Shown: positions 17,533 through 26,873, counted from the first letter of the stretch. The stretch: DNA of 64,000 nucleotides from an uncultured Paracoccaceae bacterium (GCA_947500135.1 CANMQX010000006.1:371289-435288); one strand, 5' to 3'. The notes: generated by a model not told the origin, from the sequence alone. Numbers and translations: made by a program.

Positions 17533-20282
17533 TGGCCCAGCCTATCCAGCAGATCAGGCACATGGACCTGATCAGACTTATAGTTGCCGGTCAGCACATG
17601 CATAATCACATTGACGCCAAAACGCAGGGCAATCTCGCGCTGACGCTCACCGGCCATACCGCGCCCCACCGGAAACATCCGCGATCCGCTGGGGGTCACA
17701 GCCCAGGCGCGCGCCCAGTCATTGCCGCCGACAATCACAGGTGTCACCCCGTCATTGAGGTTGCGAAACGGCATGCCTTCGATCTGGACAGCGTCAATCG
17801 GGGCCGCCTCGACCCAGACATCGCGACTGGCATAACGGCCCGGGAAATCCTGCAACAGATAGAATGTGCGGGTCAGCACGTGATCGGATGGGATCGGCTC
17901 CAACGGGGGAATATCCAGCGACCGGGCGATGACCTGCAACTTGCGCCCCTCGGGCGACCCCGACCCAAATCGGGCCGTATCGGCATCGCGGGTATCAAAC
18001 AGGATCATCCCGCCAGAACGCAGATAACGGTTCAGTTTGCCATAAGCCTCGCGGCTTGGCAGGGGCTGATCAGCAGTGACCGGCCAGTAAAGGAACGGAA
18101 AGAACGCCAGTTCATCGGTTTCAAGGTTCACACCTAACGGCTCTGCCGGTTCAATCGACGTGCGGCGAAACAGGGTTTGCGAAATGCCCCGCAAACCGGC
18201 CTCGGCGACCTCATCGGTCTGCGCATCCCCGGTCAACACATGACCCAGCACAACATCGGACGTCGCACGAATGGCGAAATCATCGCTTTGCGCGCTAGCC
18301 GGATCAGGGGCGGCGAGCAGCAGCAATGCCAGCACGGCGGCAACATCCGCACGCGGCCCACGCAACCGGCCACCAACCGCCAAAGAGGCCAGCACATCAA
18401 CCATCAACAGCAACAGCGCTGCGCTTAGCAGCCAGCCTTTCAATGCGGTTTCGCGCATAACTGCCATGCCTTCCACAGCAATCCGGGCGGGCCATTGGGC
18501 AGTGTTCAACATCGTATCCTCTTTGATCACATTAATGGCCAATTGCCGGTCGCCGCCAGCATACAGACCGGGCTGCAAATCGGGGCCAAGCACGCCCTCG
18601 CCCAGCAGCTCACCCGCGACACCAGGCAGATCACTGCCATCATCCAGACGGCCAAACGCATCCAAGGTTTTGTTGGGCTGCCATGTCGTGCCTTCCAATT
18701 CGGCGGCATCAGGGGTAGCGGGCCGAGTGGACACAGCCAGACGTTCCAGCATCTGCACAAACAGACCCGACAGGGGCAGGCTGGACCATTCGGCATTGGC
18801 GGTGACATGAACCAGCACAACCTGCCCTTCACCGCTGGTCTTGCGGGTGACCAGCGGGGTGCCATCGGCCAGTTGTGCAATGACCCTTTCGGCCAGCGTC
18901 GGGTCGGGCTGCGCCATGACCTGGCTGGTGACGGTCACATCATCCGGCACGGGCAGACCAAAAAACGGGCTGTCCTCGTCAAACGGGGCAAGGGCCTTGG
19001 GTTCACCCCAACTCATCGCGCCGCCCACGCTGCGCCCACCTGATCGCAGGCGCACCGGCAGCAAAGGGTCCTCATCATTGCGCCCCAGGTCGGATGCGGC
19101 CAAGCGCGGCCCGGCAAAGCGCAGCAGCATTCCGCCCTTTTCAACCCATTCCGCAACGCCATCAGCCTCAATATCGGTCAGGATTGCGACATCGGCCAAA
19201 ACAATCACATCCGGGTTGGCCAGCAGGATGTCCTCCAACGCGCCGTCAATGATATCGGCCGTGGGTTCCAACGCCTCGTTCAGGTAATAAAGCGGCGACA
19301 GCAGCTCGAGCCCTTCGCGATCATCACGGCCCGCAATCAACGCAACCTCGCGTCGTTTCAGCGCATCATCGGTCAGGCTGACGGCACCGGCGTTGCGGGC
19401 ACCGGTTATCTCAAACCGGGTGATACGATTGCGCAGCTCAGGGGGCAGAACCATCGCCGTTTCAGCCACCGCATCGCCGGATTCAAAAAGCAATGGCACT
19501 GTCGCCAACTGGCGCTCCACCCCTGCGGGATCAAGACCAATGGCTGTGACAACAGTTTCAAACGGATTGCCCACCGGCGTACGGGTCGCAGATACCAAAA
19601 CCTGCCCGTCTTCAAACCGGGCGGGGCGCATGCCAATCGTCTGGCGCGGGGTCTGGAACACCGTGACATTACCGGCGGCCTCGAAACTGGCCAACAAGGC
19701 GTCGCGGGCCGGGTAATCCAACCCATCGGAAATCCAGAAGGTTTCAAACCCGCCCTCCTGCCCCGCGAAATAGGCAGCAGGGTCCGCAGGTTGCCATGGT
19801 TTTGGTTGCAGATTGGGCAAACGGTTTTGCCAGTCGGACGGGGCTGCAAAGGGCAGATCGGCCACCGGCAAATCAGTCAGGCTGACAACGGCCACCCGAC
19901 GATCGGCAAGGGCAGCCTCTTGCAACAAAATCTCGACCCGGTCAATCTTGGCCTGCCATGTGGCAGCACCGGCCCATGTGCCATCCAATGCAATCACCAG
20001 ATCACCATCACCGTCACGGGCGGCCTGCGGGTTCAACACCGGCCCGGCAAAACCGATGATCACAGCAGCCACCGCCAACATGCGCAGCAACAGCAGCCAC
20101 CATGGGGTGCGGTCGGTCTGGTTTTCGTCATCCTGCAAACCCAACAGCAGGGCAACCCCGGGAAAGCGGCGGCGGATCGGGGCGGGCGGGACAGCACGCA
20201 ACAGAATCCAGAGGATCGGCAGGGCAATCACGCCCAAAAGCAACCAGGGGGCCGCAAAGCCAAGAGGACCAATAGACCACAT
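17529..20282 (-). CDS. DUF4159 membrane protein with BatA-like N-terminus
   Basis: A 917-residue protein. The N-terminal double-transmembrane module (about 5-85, GFAAPWLLLGVIALPILWIL then WWLLLLRMLAVAAVIIGFAG) is that of BatA-type aerotolerance proteins. A vWA-like segment (DLVIALDGTWAG) follows. Further hydrophobic segments lie near 630-690, and the C-terminal part, beginning about FAIRATSDVV, is the DUF4159 domain (FPFLYWPVTADQPLP, GGMILFDTRDAD). The ATG at 20282 overlaps the DUF58 stop (TGATG). The upstream in-frame ATG at 20315 would lie inside that gene. Confidence 0.87.
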   Translation of the reverse strand: MWSIGPLGFAAPWLLLGVIALPILWILLRAVPPAPIRRRFPGVALLLGLQDDENQTDRTPWWLLLLRMLAVAAVIIGFAGPVLNPQAARDGDGDLVIALDGTWAGAATWQAKIDRVEILLQEAALADRRVAVVSLTDLPVADLPFAAPSDWQNRLPNLQPKPWQPADPAAYFAGQEGGFETFWISDGLDYPARDALLASFEAAGNVTVFQTPRQTIGMRPARFEDGQVLVSATRTPVGNPFETVVTAIGLDPAGVERQLATVPLLFESGDAVAETAMVLPPELRNRITRFEITGARNAGAVSLTDDALKRREVALIAGRDDREGLELLSPLYYLNEALEPTADIIDGALEDILLANPDVIVLADVAILTDIEADGVAEWVEKGGMLLRFAGPRLAASDLGRNDEDPLLPVRLRSGGRSVGGAMSWGEPKALAPFDEDSPFFGLPVPDDVTVTSQVMAQPDPTLAERVIAQLADGTPLVTRKTSGEGQVVLVHVTANAEWSSLPLSGLFVQMLERLAVSTRPATPDAAELEGTTWQPNKTLDAFGRLDDGSDLPGVAGELLGEGVLGPDLQPGLYAGGDRQLAINVIKEDTMLNTAQWPARIAVEGMAVMRETALKGWLLSAALLLLMVDVLASLAVGGRLRGPRADVAAVLALLLLAAPDPASAQSDDFAIRATSDVVLGHVLTGDAQTDEVAEAGLRGISQTLFRRTSIEPAEPLGVNLETDELAFFPFLYWPVTADQPLPSREAYGKLNRYLRSGGMILFDTRDADTARFGSGSPEGRKLQVIARSLDIPPLEPIPSDHVLTRTFYLLQDFPGRYASRDVWVEAAPIDAVQIEGMPFRNLNDGVTPVIVGGNDWARAWAVTPSGSRMFPVGRGMAGERQREIALRFGVNVIMHVLTGNYKSDQVHVPDLLDRLGQ

Positions 20283-21154
20283 CAGGCGTGCCGCTCCAAC
20301 GCGCCGTAAAGCCACAGCAAAGCACCTGTCGCGCTCTCGCCGGTATGATGGGTATGAAATTGCCAGCCAGTAGTGCGGGCCAAGTGCTGCAACCGGTCCT
20401 TGCGGGCGGCAAGACGGTCCAGATAACGGGCCTTCAGATCACCGGCTTTCATCGTCTCATGCTGGATCGTGCCGGACATGGATTGGAAAATCGTGCGGCC
20501 ATCAAAGGGAAACACCTCTTCCTGCGGGTCCAGCACCTGCAACAGCGCACCGCGCACACCGCGATCAGCAGCACGCAGTAACGCATCCTCGACCAGTGCC
20601 AGATCATGCAGAAAATCACTGACGAAAAAGGCGCGGGAATGGGGCAACATGCCCTGCGCTTCCGGTGCGCCGTAATCAACCTCATCATCCTGCGACAGCA
20701 ATTGCGCCATCTGCATCAGTTGCGCAGCACCCCGGCGCGGCGGCAGGCGCAGGCCGGTCAGGCCAACGCGTTCGCCCCCCCGGATCAGCAGGATCGCAAT
20801 GGCAAGGGCCAGCGTGCGGGCGCGGGTCGCCTTTGTCGGCAGATTATCGGCAGACCGAAACGCCATCGATGCGGCCTGATCGACCCACAGGACAATCGAC
20901 TGGGCAATCTGCCATTCCTTGTCCTGCACAAAATTCGCATCCGACCGGGCGGACCGACGCCAATCAATGCTGCGGGCCGCATCATACGGCTGCGCCGGAC
21001 GATATTGCCAAAACGTATCGCCGGTTCCGGCCCGCCTGCGGCCATGATCTCCCAACAGAACCGTCGTCGCTAGATGCTCGGCCTCAGCCAGCAATGGCGG
21101 CAGATGCGCCGCCAGATCCTCAGACTGGGAACGAAGGGCCAGCGCTTGGGTCAT
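20282..21154 (-). CDS. DUF58 domain protein
   Basis: A 290-residue DUF58 protein with the family signature YRPAQPYDAARSIDWRRSAR near residues 50-70, followed by a vWA-like domain (IVLWVDQAASM). It lacks the two N-terminal membrane helices found in many DUF58 proteins. DUF58 partners MoxR ATPases, probably as a client or adaptor. Its ATG overlaps the moxR stop by four bases. Confidence 0.93.
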   Translation of the reverse strand: MTQALALRSQSEDLAAHLPPLLAEAEHLATTVLLGDHGRRRAGTGDTFWQYRPAQPYDAARSIDWRRSARSDANFVQDKEWQIAQSIVLWVDQAASMAFRSADNLPTKATRARTLALAIAILLIRGGERVGLTGLRLPPRRGAAQLMQMAQLLSQDDEVDYGAPEAQGMLPHSRAFFVSDFLHDLALVEDALLRAADRGVRGALLQVLDPQEEVFPFDGRTIFQSMSGTIQHETMKAGDLKARYLDRLAARKDRLQHLARTTGWQFHTHHTGESATGALLWLYGALERHA

Positions 21155-22158
21155 GCGGCGGCAGGCACAGACGTGATCTGATCAGCGGTGGCGTTGATGA
21201 TGCCCTGAATGCTTTCGCCCCGGGCACGAGCGGCAAAGGACAGCGCCATGCGGTGTTCCAACACTGGCACCGCCATGGCGCGCACATCCTCTGCCGACGG
21301 GGCCAAACGACCATCCAGCAGGGCCGCAGCGCGGACGGTCAACATCAACGCCTGTGCCGCTCGCGGGCCAGGCCCCCAACTGACACTTTGGCGGATCGCA
21401 TCGGGCGCGCTCTCATCATCGGGGCGGCAGGCACGGACCAGATCAAGGATCATTTCCACGATATTGTCGCCGACCGGCATGCGGCGCAGCAGGGTCTGGG
21501 CATCCAGCAATTCCTGCGCGGTGAACACGGCCTGCGATTGGGCCTCTTCCACGCCGGTTGTGGCGATCAGGATATCCTTTTCGGTGTCGCGGTCCGGATA
21601 CGGAACATCAATCTGGACCAGAAAACGGTCCAACTGGGCCTCTGGCAGTGGATAGGTGCCTTCCTGCTCAATCGGGTTCTGGGTAGCCAGCACATGGAAC
21701 GGCACACCAAGGGGGCGATGCTGCCCGGCAATCGTGACTTCCTTTTCCTGCATCGCCTGCAACAAGGCAGACTGGGTCCGGGGAGAAGCACGGTTAATCT
21801 CATCGGCCATCAGCAACTGACAGAAAATCGGACCTTCGATAAAGCGGAACTTGCGGGCACCATCGTCAGAGGTTTCCAAAACCTCAGAGCCCAGAATATC
21901 AGCAGGCATCAGATCAGGAGTGAACTGAATGCGGTTCCCGTCAAGCCCCATCACGGTCGACAGGGTATCCACCAGTCGGGTCTTTCCAAGGCCTGGCAGC
22001 CCGATCAAAACCGCATGGCCGCCGCAGATTAATGCGGTCAGGGTCAGGCCCACAACCTTCTGCTGGCCGATGAAACGGGCCGCGATACTGGTGCGGGCCT
22101 CACCCAGCTTTGCGCCCAGTGTTTCGATTTGGGCGACAAGATCTGCGTCACTGGCCAT
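21151..22158 (-). CDS. MoxR-family AAA+ ATPase
   Basis: A 335-residue AAA+ ATPase. Walker A is GLPGLGKT (53-60), Walker B is LLMADEINR, and the sensor/arginine-finger region follows SPRTQSALLQAM. MoxR ATPases act as chaperones for vWA-domain partners, which here are the next three genes. The ATG at 22158 has a strong GGAGG site; the frame runs back to 22317 but without such a site and into the divergent gene. First gene of the four-gene operon. Confidence 0.94.
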   Translation of the reverse strand: MASDADLVAQIETLGAKLGEARTSIAARFIGQQKVVGLTLTALICGGHAVLIGLPGLGKTRLVDTLSTVMGLDGNRIQFTPDLMPADILGSEVLETSDDGARKFRFIEGPIFCQLLMADEINRASPRTQSALLQAMQEKEVTIAGQHRPLGVPFHVLATQNPIEQEGTYPLPEAQLDRFLVQIDVPYPDRDTEKDILIATTGVEEAQSQAVFTAQELLDAQTLLRRMPVGDNIVEMILDLVRACRPDDESAPDAIRQSVSWGPGPRAAQALMLTVRAAALLDGRLAPSAEDVRAMAVPVLEHRMALSFAARARGESIQGIINATADQITSVPAAA

Positions 22159-22215
22159 GACATTCCTCCGGTTAAACGATATCTTCCATACCAACAGATA
22201 ATCCCATGAACCCCA

Positions 22216-22803
22216 ATGGCAAAAACAATGAACACACAAAAGATTGTGACCCCATCGGCAGAAAGCCTCGCTTCCAGCGCACGCGCCGCGCAAAAGGGCG
22301 GTTTGCCGCCGGTTCACTTATGGAATCCGCCCCATTGCGGTGATCTGGACATGCGGATCGCCCGTGACGGCACATGGTTCTACATGGGAACCCCCATCGG
22401 ACGGGCCGAACTGGTGCGGCTTTTTTCCACCATCCTGCGCAAGGACGGGGATGATTACGTGCTGGTCACCCCGGTCGAAAAGGTCGGCATCACCGTCGAT
22501 GACGCGCCATTCGTGGCGGTGGATTTCAACCGCAAAGGGGACGGGCTGGAATTTGAAACCAATGTAGGTGACACATTCACCGCCGGACCCGACCACCCGA
22601 TCCGGGTCGAACGGGACGCGGAAACAGGCGAACCCTCCCCCTATATCCTCGTGCGGGCCAATCTTGAGGCGCTGATCGACCGCAAATCATTCTACCGGCT
22701 GGTCGATATCGGGGAAGAGGCCGACCATAAGGGCACGCAATGGTTCGGGGTGCGGTCACAAGGGACATTCTTCCCGATCATCCCAGCGGCAGAGCTGCGC
22801 TAG
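22216..22803 (+). CDS. DUF1285 protein
   Basis: A 195-residue DUF1285 protein, recognised from HLWNPPHCGDLDMRIARDG, GTPIGRAELVRLFSTILRKD and the DDAPFVAVDF region. Function unknown; family members are small cytoplasmic proteins. It diverges from moxR with 57 bases between starts, and this pairing suggests a linked role. ATG 22228 is an alternative start. Its stop is 10 bases from that of the convergent next gene. Confidence 0.88.
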   Translation: MAKTMNTQKIVTPSAESLASSARAAQKGGLPPVHLWNPPHCGDLDMRIARDGTWFYMGTPIGRAELVRLFSTILRKDGDDYVLVTPVEKVGITVDDAPFVAVDFNRKGDGLEFETNVGDTFTAGPDHPIRVERDAETGEPSPYILVRANLEALIDRKSFYRLVDIGEEADHKGTQWFGVRSQGTFFPIIPAAELR

Positions 22804-22813
22804 GATCAGGACC

Positions 22814-24271
22814 CTAGGCGACCGTAGTCGGGTCATCACCTGTTGCGATATCATCATCCGCCCGCAATGCCGAAAAACCCGCATAAAGCGCCTTGAGTGC
22901 AAGCAAAATAGGCTTGCCATAAGGGACAACACCCGCAGCCGCATCAATCAGCTTGCCGGAATTTTCGATAACGCTTGCGACTTTTCCCAGCTTTTTACCC
23001 AAGTCATCCTCTGACTTGGCTTCTGCGGCGTCCTTTTTTGCCTTCTCGACCGCATCAGAACCGGGCAATTGATCAAGAATGGCAAGCATCTGATCGGCGG
23101 CCCAATCATTAACGGTGTGGGAAATTTCGGTGCGGATATCGATCTGGTTGATAATCTCATTCTCAACGATATTGACCGACTTGTTATTCAGATTCAGGTG
23201 CAATCCGCGGGTGGCGAGTTTCTCCAACAATCGACTGTTTTCGGCGTCCTTTTCCTTTTGTAACAAACGCGCGTTTTCATTTGCAGCCAATGCACGGCTT
23301 AAATCGTCTTCCAGTTCCTTGAGCCTGATCAAACCTTCCTTGGCCTTGTGGAACGACCCTGACAAGTTCCAGAAAACGTCACGCATTCTGTTGAACTGCA
23401 TGGCAATGGCGGCGGGTTCTTTAATCGTCGGCAGCTCAACAGAGGCGCGATCAAACAGATCACCGATGTCGTCAAACAGGTCCATTGCAGCATCGTAATT
23501 CTTGTTCTGTATCTCCACCTCGGCCTTGACCCGTTTTTCGGCAGACAGGGCGACATAACCAAGGGCATCAAGAAGTTGGCGCTGCTCTGGCTCCATATCA
23601 AGACTGTGATTAAGGACATTGATCTGGGCGCCCATATCCTCAAAAAATCGCTGTGCGGGGCGCAGGTTTTCGCCCCGCGTCGCATTTTGCATATGCAACA
23701 GCGCGCCTTGAAAGAAATACCCGTTCAGCAGATTGGCGGCGACCGCGCGTAGCCACTCATCCTCTTGCGGGTCAATGGCCAGGGCCATCACCTCTGCGGC
23801 GGCGGGGCGGGCGCGGTTGAATTCCCGGTTTGCCAGACCTGTTGACGCCACTAATGCCGCCTCATTGGATGCGCTCATTGGTTGACCCAGTTTGGCAAAG
23901 ACATGCAGTACTTTGAAAAACACCGCAAAGCCTTCCGTCTCAAGCACCTCATCCGATTCGTTGGCCAATAGCGCGTTCAGATCACGAAAGCTGACACCGG
24001 CCGCCCCATGATCGAAATTCAGACCATTCAGCAGCCCGTGGGCCCAAAGGGAAATGCCACGCACCAGCAAACGCAGCGGCAACAGGTCGGGATTGTCATC
24101 GGGACGTTCGGCCAGCCTGCCTTCAAACATGTCCGCAAATACAATGGCTGTGTTGGCATCTCCACACATGAAGGCATCCACCAACATGCCAACCGGATCA
24201 AGGTCCTGATCCTCTGATTGCACTTCTGGGTTCGGGTCCTGCGTATCGGCAGGCAGATTCTCATCTTCCAT
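22814..24271 (-). CDS. Unrecognised acidic helical protein
   Basis: A 485-residue protein that I do not recognise. Its N-terminus is very acidic (MEDENLPADTQDPNPEVQ). The bulk is predicted helical by eye. A likely coiled coil lies near 310-350 (LKELEDDLSRALAANENARL, KEKDAENSRLLEKL). The C-terminal third has an N-rich strand-like piece (NLNNKSVNIVENEIINQ) and a small hydrophobic stretch (VVPYGKPILLALKALYAGF) that could dip into a membrane. No signal peptide. It stands alone between DUF1285 and the RTX-Hint gene. Confidence 0.75.
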   Translation of the reverse strand: MEDENLPADTQDPNPEVQSEDQDLDPVGMLVDAFMCGDANTAIVFADMFEGRLAERPDDNPDLLPLRLLVRGISLWAHGLLNGLNFDHGAAGVSFRDLNALLANESDEVLETEGFAVFFKVLHVFAKLGQPMSASNEAALVASTGLANREFNRARPAAAEVMALAIDPQEDEWLRAVAANLLNGYFFQGALLHMQNATRGENLRPAQRFFEDMGAQINVLNHSLDMEPEQRQLLDALGYVALSAEKRVKAEVEIQNKNYDAAMDLFDDIGDLFDRASVELPTIKEPAAIAMQFNRMRDVFWNLSGSFHKAKEGLIRLKELEDDLSRALAANENARLLQKEKDAENSRLLEKLATRGLHLNLNNKSVNIVENEIINQIDIRTEISHTVNDWAADQMLAILDQLPGSDAVEKAKKDAAEAKSEDDLGKKLGKVASVIENSGKLIDAAAGVVPYGKPILLALKALYAGFSALRADDDIATGDDPTTVA

Positions 24272-24389
24272 TGGTCAAACTCACTCTGTTCAAAATAGCG
24301 CATTAAATGTCAGCTATTAGAACGGATCTACGTGATTCTGACAAGGCAGCGGCAGCTGTCGGACCTGCCGACAAGGCTGGCCCGCACCC

Positions 24390-26054
24390 TTATGCTTTGA
24401 CGATCGGACGCCCGTTCTTTGCGTGCCGCCAGATAAGGCGGCGTTGCTTGCAGCCTTCGGGGATGAATGCTGCAGGCTCGGCCGTTGCAGCGTCATGCAG
24501 CAGTTCGGGGAAAATTGCCGCGATCTCAGCCACCGCCTCTGCGCCTAGCGCATTCAGCGCCTCCGGACCGGTGAACAGGCTTTCGGTCGGCGCACCGTTG
24601 GAAAACACGATCTGGTGGCGGTCAAACAGCATGTGGAAATACTGTACGGATTTTGCATCCGCCAACACATCTACACCATCCAGCGCCAGCAGTTTTTTGG
24701 CAGCGACCAGCACCTCCTCGGTGCCGAACATGCGCATCGCAATACCCGACCGGACCAGCACCCGATGTTGCGGTGACACCACCAGATCCTGCGCGGGCAA
24801 TCCGTCACCCAAGGCACCGGACGCGATATGGATCGGGCAAAGAGCGGGTTTGGCGGCAAGATCAATCGCATCAAGGGTCCGACGACCAATCCAGCGAAGC
24901 GGCTGATACCCATGGTGCAAGGTCAGGACCTGATCAGCAATCGCCAGGTCTTCAACGCGCCGTGGCCCTGCATCGGTTTCGATCAACGTGCCATTGGCGA
25001 AACAGACGACATTTGTGTTGTCAAAAGTCAGGTCAGACCCGGTAACGGATGCCCCGCCGTTTTCAATGGTCAGATCGATATCGCCAATCTGGGCAGAGTA
25101 ATCCGTACCGCCAATAACGCCATCAATGGTCCCGTCCGCCGCATCGGCACGCAGCATCTCGATCTCAGAATTGAAATTGTCGCCCAGACCGGCAGCGTTC
25201 ACCGCCGCCAGGGTGGTCGCATTGTAAAACCCGCTCAGATCGACAAAATCATTGTTGGTCTGGTCGCCGTCATTAATCGTGCCGGTCTCACCAGTGCCGA
25301 AATCGGTGATCGTATCGGCCCCGTCACTGACGACAAAAACGTCATCACCGGTGCCGCCGGTCAGCGTGTCATCATCGGCACCACCATCCAGCGTGTCATC
25401 ATCGGCGCCGCCATCCAGAATATCGTCACCGGCGCCGCCATCAATCGTGTCATCACCGCCACGGCCATTGACAGTATCATCACCGGCATTTGCGGATACG
25501 TCCGCATCCTGCAGGGCAATTTCGGTTGGATAATCACCACCAGCGTCGCTTTGAATATCCACCTCAAGGACGTTGCGACCGGTCCGTTCAAAATAAATGA
25601 TAACAATCTCGTGCTGACCGGTGCCCAGATCAATCTCACCACTGCGGGTCCGCGGTGCATGAAGGCTGTCGTCATCAACAACCGGCACCCCATCGACAAA
25701 AAGCAACACGCCATCATCAGACCGAACATCAAACCGATAGGTGCCATCATTGGTCACGTTCAGTGTTGTCGTAACCCGGACACCAAAGTGAGACCGATCA
25801 CCGGTCACATCATTGCCAAGCACACTCGCGCTGTCATCATCAACCAGACCGTCCAGATCATCGGTGCCGCCCGCATTATAGATCGTCGCGCCGGGGCTGA
25901 TCGACCCATCGGTAACGTCAAAACCGGCCTGGGTCAGGTTCGATGGGTTGTTGGTAAACTCAATCCACTCAAACCAAAACGCATTGTTACCAAAGGTGTT
26001 ATCGCCTGACTGATTGACGCCACCAATATCGTCACTGCCTGTGCTGTTTACCAT
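24390..26054 (-). CDS. PA14-RTX-Hint secreted protein
   Basis: A 554-residue protein in three parts. Residues about 50-170 form a PA14 carbohydrate-binding-like domain (YRFDVRSDDGVLLFVDGVPV). Residues 190-240 are RTX calcium-binding nonapeptides (GGAGDDILD type). Residues 351-520 are a Hint domain: C351 in CFANGTLI starts the splice-like fold and H430 lies in VSPQHRVLV. No signal peptide; RTX proteins normally leave by a type I system, none of which is in the window. The Hint domain would autocleave or attach the N-terminal part to an acceptor. AGGT lies eight bases before ATG 26054. Confidence 0.92.
   Translation of the reverse strand: MVNSTGSDDIGGVNQSGDNTFGNNAFWFEWIEFTNNPSNLTQAGFDVTDGSISPGATIYNAGGTDDLDGLVDDDSASVLGNDVTGDRSHFGVRVTTTLNVTNDGTYRFDVRSDDGVLLFVDGVPVVDDDSLHAPRTRSGEIDLGTGQHEIVIIYFERTGRNVLEVDIQSDAGGDYPTEIALQDADVSANAGDDTVNGRGGDDTIDGGAGDDILDGGADDDTLDGGADDDTLTGGTGDDVFVVSDGADTITDFGTGETGTINDGDQTNNDFVDLSGFYNATTLAAVNAAGLGDNFNSEIEMLRADAADGTIDGVIGGTDYSAQIGDIDLTIENGGASVTGSDLTFDNTNVVCFANGTLIETDAGPRRVEDLAIADQVLTLHHGYQPLRWIGRRTLDAIDLAAKPALCPIHIASGALGDGLPAQDLVVSPQHRVLVRSGIAMRMFGTEEVLVAAKKLLALDGVDVLADAKSVQYFHMLFDRHQIVFSNGAPTESLFTGPEALNALGAEAVAEIAAIFPELLHDAATAEPAAFIPEGCKQRRLIWRHAKNGRPIVKA
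25335..25487 (-). repeat. RTX-coding 27-base tandem repeats
   Basis: About five 27-base units code for GGxGxDxxx-type nonapeptides (residues 190-240). Two middle units are nearly identical at DNA level (repeated GGCGGTGCCGATGATG-like sense stretch), suggesting recent duplication. Confidence 0.8.
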
Positions 26055-26312
26055 AAGATCTTACCTATTACTCACTTACCAATCCGGCGGCATGGCCAGA
26101 ACTGCCTACACGCCTTTCGCATACACCGGAAATTTGAAATTGGGAAATTCTTCCCCGCGCGAACCCGTCTCAACATCAGTAGCTGTGGTGTTGGCGTTAT
26201 GATCTTTGAAGCGCCCGCCAGTCTCGGCTCTTGAACCTCAAAACCGGCATGCGGCGTCAATCTGCTGCTTCTCTTAGCGTCACCACAGGTGTCTCTCACA
26301 AAAATGCGGCAA

Positions 26313-26341
26313 TAATAAGAGGTAATCCGTTTTCGCATCAA
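26313..26341 (-). promoter_or_regulatory. Candidate sigma-70 promoter of the RTX-Hint gene
   Basis: On the reverse strand TTGATG (26341-26336) and TTATTA (26318-26313) are 17 bases apart. The -10 is an imperfect match to TATAAT. It points to the RTX-Hint gene with a leader of roughly 250 bases. Confidence 0.35.
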
Positions 26342-26408
26342 CAAGTTAACGACGCGTTCATACTTGCAGCGTGCGTATCATTAAGGGGGGTGAATCCGCA
26401 GATGGGGT

Positions 26409-26446
26409 CCGACGTTGGGCCGACGCTTTGCCGACGTGCTGCCGAC
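26409..26446. repeat. Four CCGAC pentamers at exact 11-base spacing
   Basis: CCGAC starts at 26409, 26420, 26431 and 26442. The first three are followed by G, and the last three are preceded by G, giving GCCGACG-type units. The 11-base period is near one helix turn, so bound protein would sit on one face. Sense and factor are unknown. Confidence 0.55.
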
Positions 26447-26534
26447 CGGCCAAAACCCAGCAAAACCAGCGTTAACCCATGATTCGCGCCCATGCTGCAT
26501 CACCGCACGTTGCACACCCCACCGAACGTTGCGC

Positions 26535-26873
26535 CTACTTGGTCAGCGAAACTTCAAACAGCTCATCTGACCAACCATCCACATTGCAACGGGCGCGCAC
26601 GAAAACCGATGTCGCACCTTCCGGAAACTGGACGCCGCCTAAGGACCGGGTAAAAGGCTGTTCATTCACATGCGGATGCGCAAGGACGCGCACCCCAAGG
26701 CTGTTACCGTCTGCATCCAGCACCTCCCACCCATCGGCATAATGATCCCAGCCGGTATCAGGATGTGACAGGGTCACGCTGACACGGTCGCCATCAATGC
26801 TGACCGCCTCAACCACAGGCGCATCAGCCAGCACAGGACCGGCCAACAGCGCAACGATAAAAGCATATTTCAT
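26535..26873 (-). CDS. Small exported protein, unknown function
   Basis: A 112-residue protein with a signal peptide (MKYAFIVALLAGPVLADA, cleavage about 16-18). The rest looks like a beta-rich fold (VSIDGDRVSVTLSHPDTGWD, YADGWEVLDADGNSLG, FVRARCNVDGWS) of the kind seen in small Rhodobacterales periplasmic proteins. AAGGAG lies seven bases before ATG 26873, which settles the start. The ATG overlaps the DUF599 stop (ATGA), so the two form an operon. Confidence 0.87.
   Translation of the reverse strand: MKYAFIVALLAGPVLADAPVVEAVSIDGDRVSVTLSHPDTGWDHYADGWEVLDADGNSLGVRVLAHPHVNEQPFTRSLGGVQFPEGATSVFVRARCNVDGWSDELFEVSLTK

Larger units (their letters stand above)
26055..26534. other. 480-base non-coding region upstream of the RTX-Hint gene
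   Basis: No convincing gene: short frames on both strands lack Shine-Dalgarno sites and familiar sequence. The part nearest the RTX-Hint gene would form a long 5' leader of about 260 bases if the candidate promoter at 26313-26341 is right. Farther up are four CCGAC pentamers 11 bases apart. A site for regulated expression of the secreted protein is the simplest reading. Confidence 0.6.

Noticed and set aside
20665..22032. 455-codon open frame on the plus strand
   Set aside because: Antisense to the DUF58 and moxR genes, which have clear motifs and overlapping starts.
24357..24373. TGTCGG/CCGACA hairpin after the RTX-Hint gene
   Set aside because: Short stem and no T-run on the gene's strand; could be chance.
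25335..25487. CRISPR-like short repeats
   Set aside because: They code for RTX nonapeptides, are directly adjacent without spacers, and lie inside a gene.
24828..26009. 393-codon open frame on the plus strand with repeated Ile/Thr/Gly units
   Set aside because: It is the reverse of the RTX repeats and PA14 region; the repeat pattern only mirrors the real gene.
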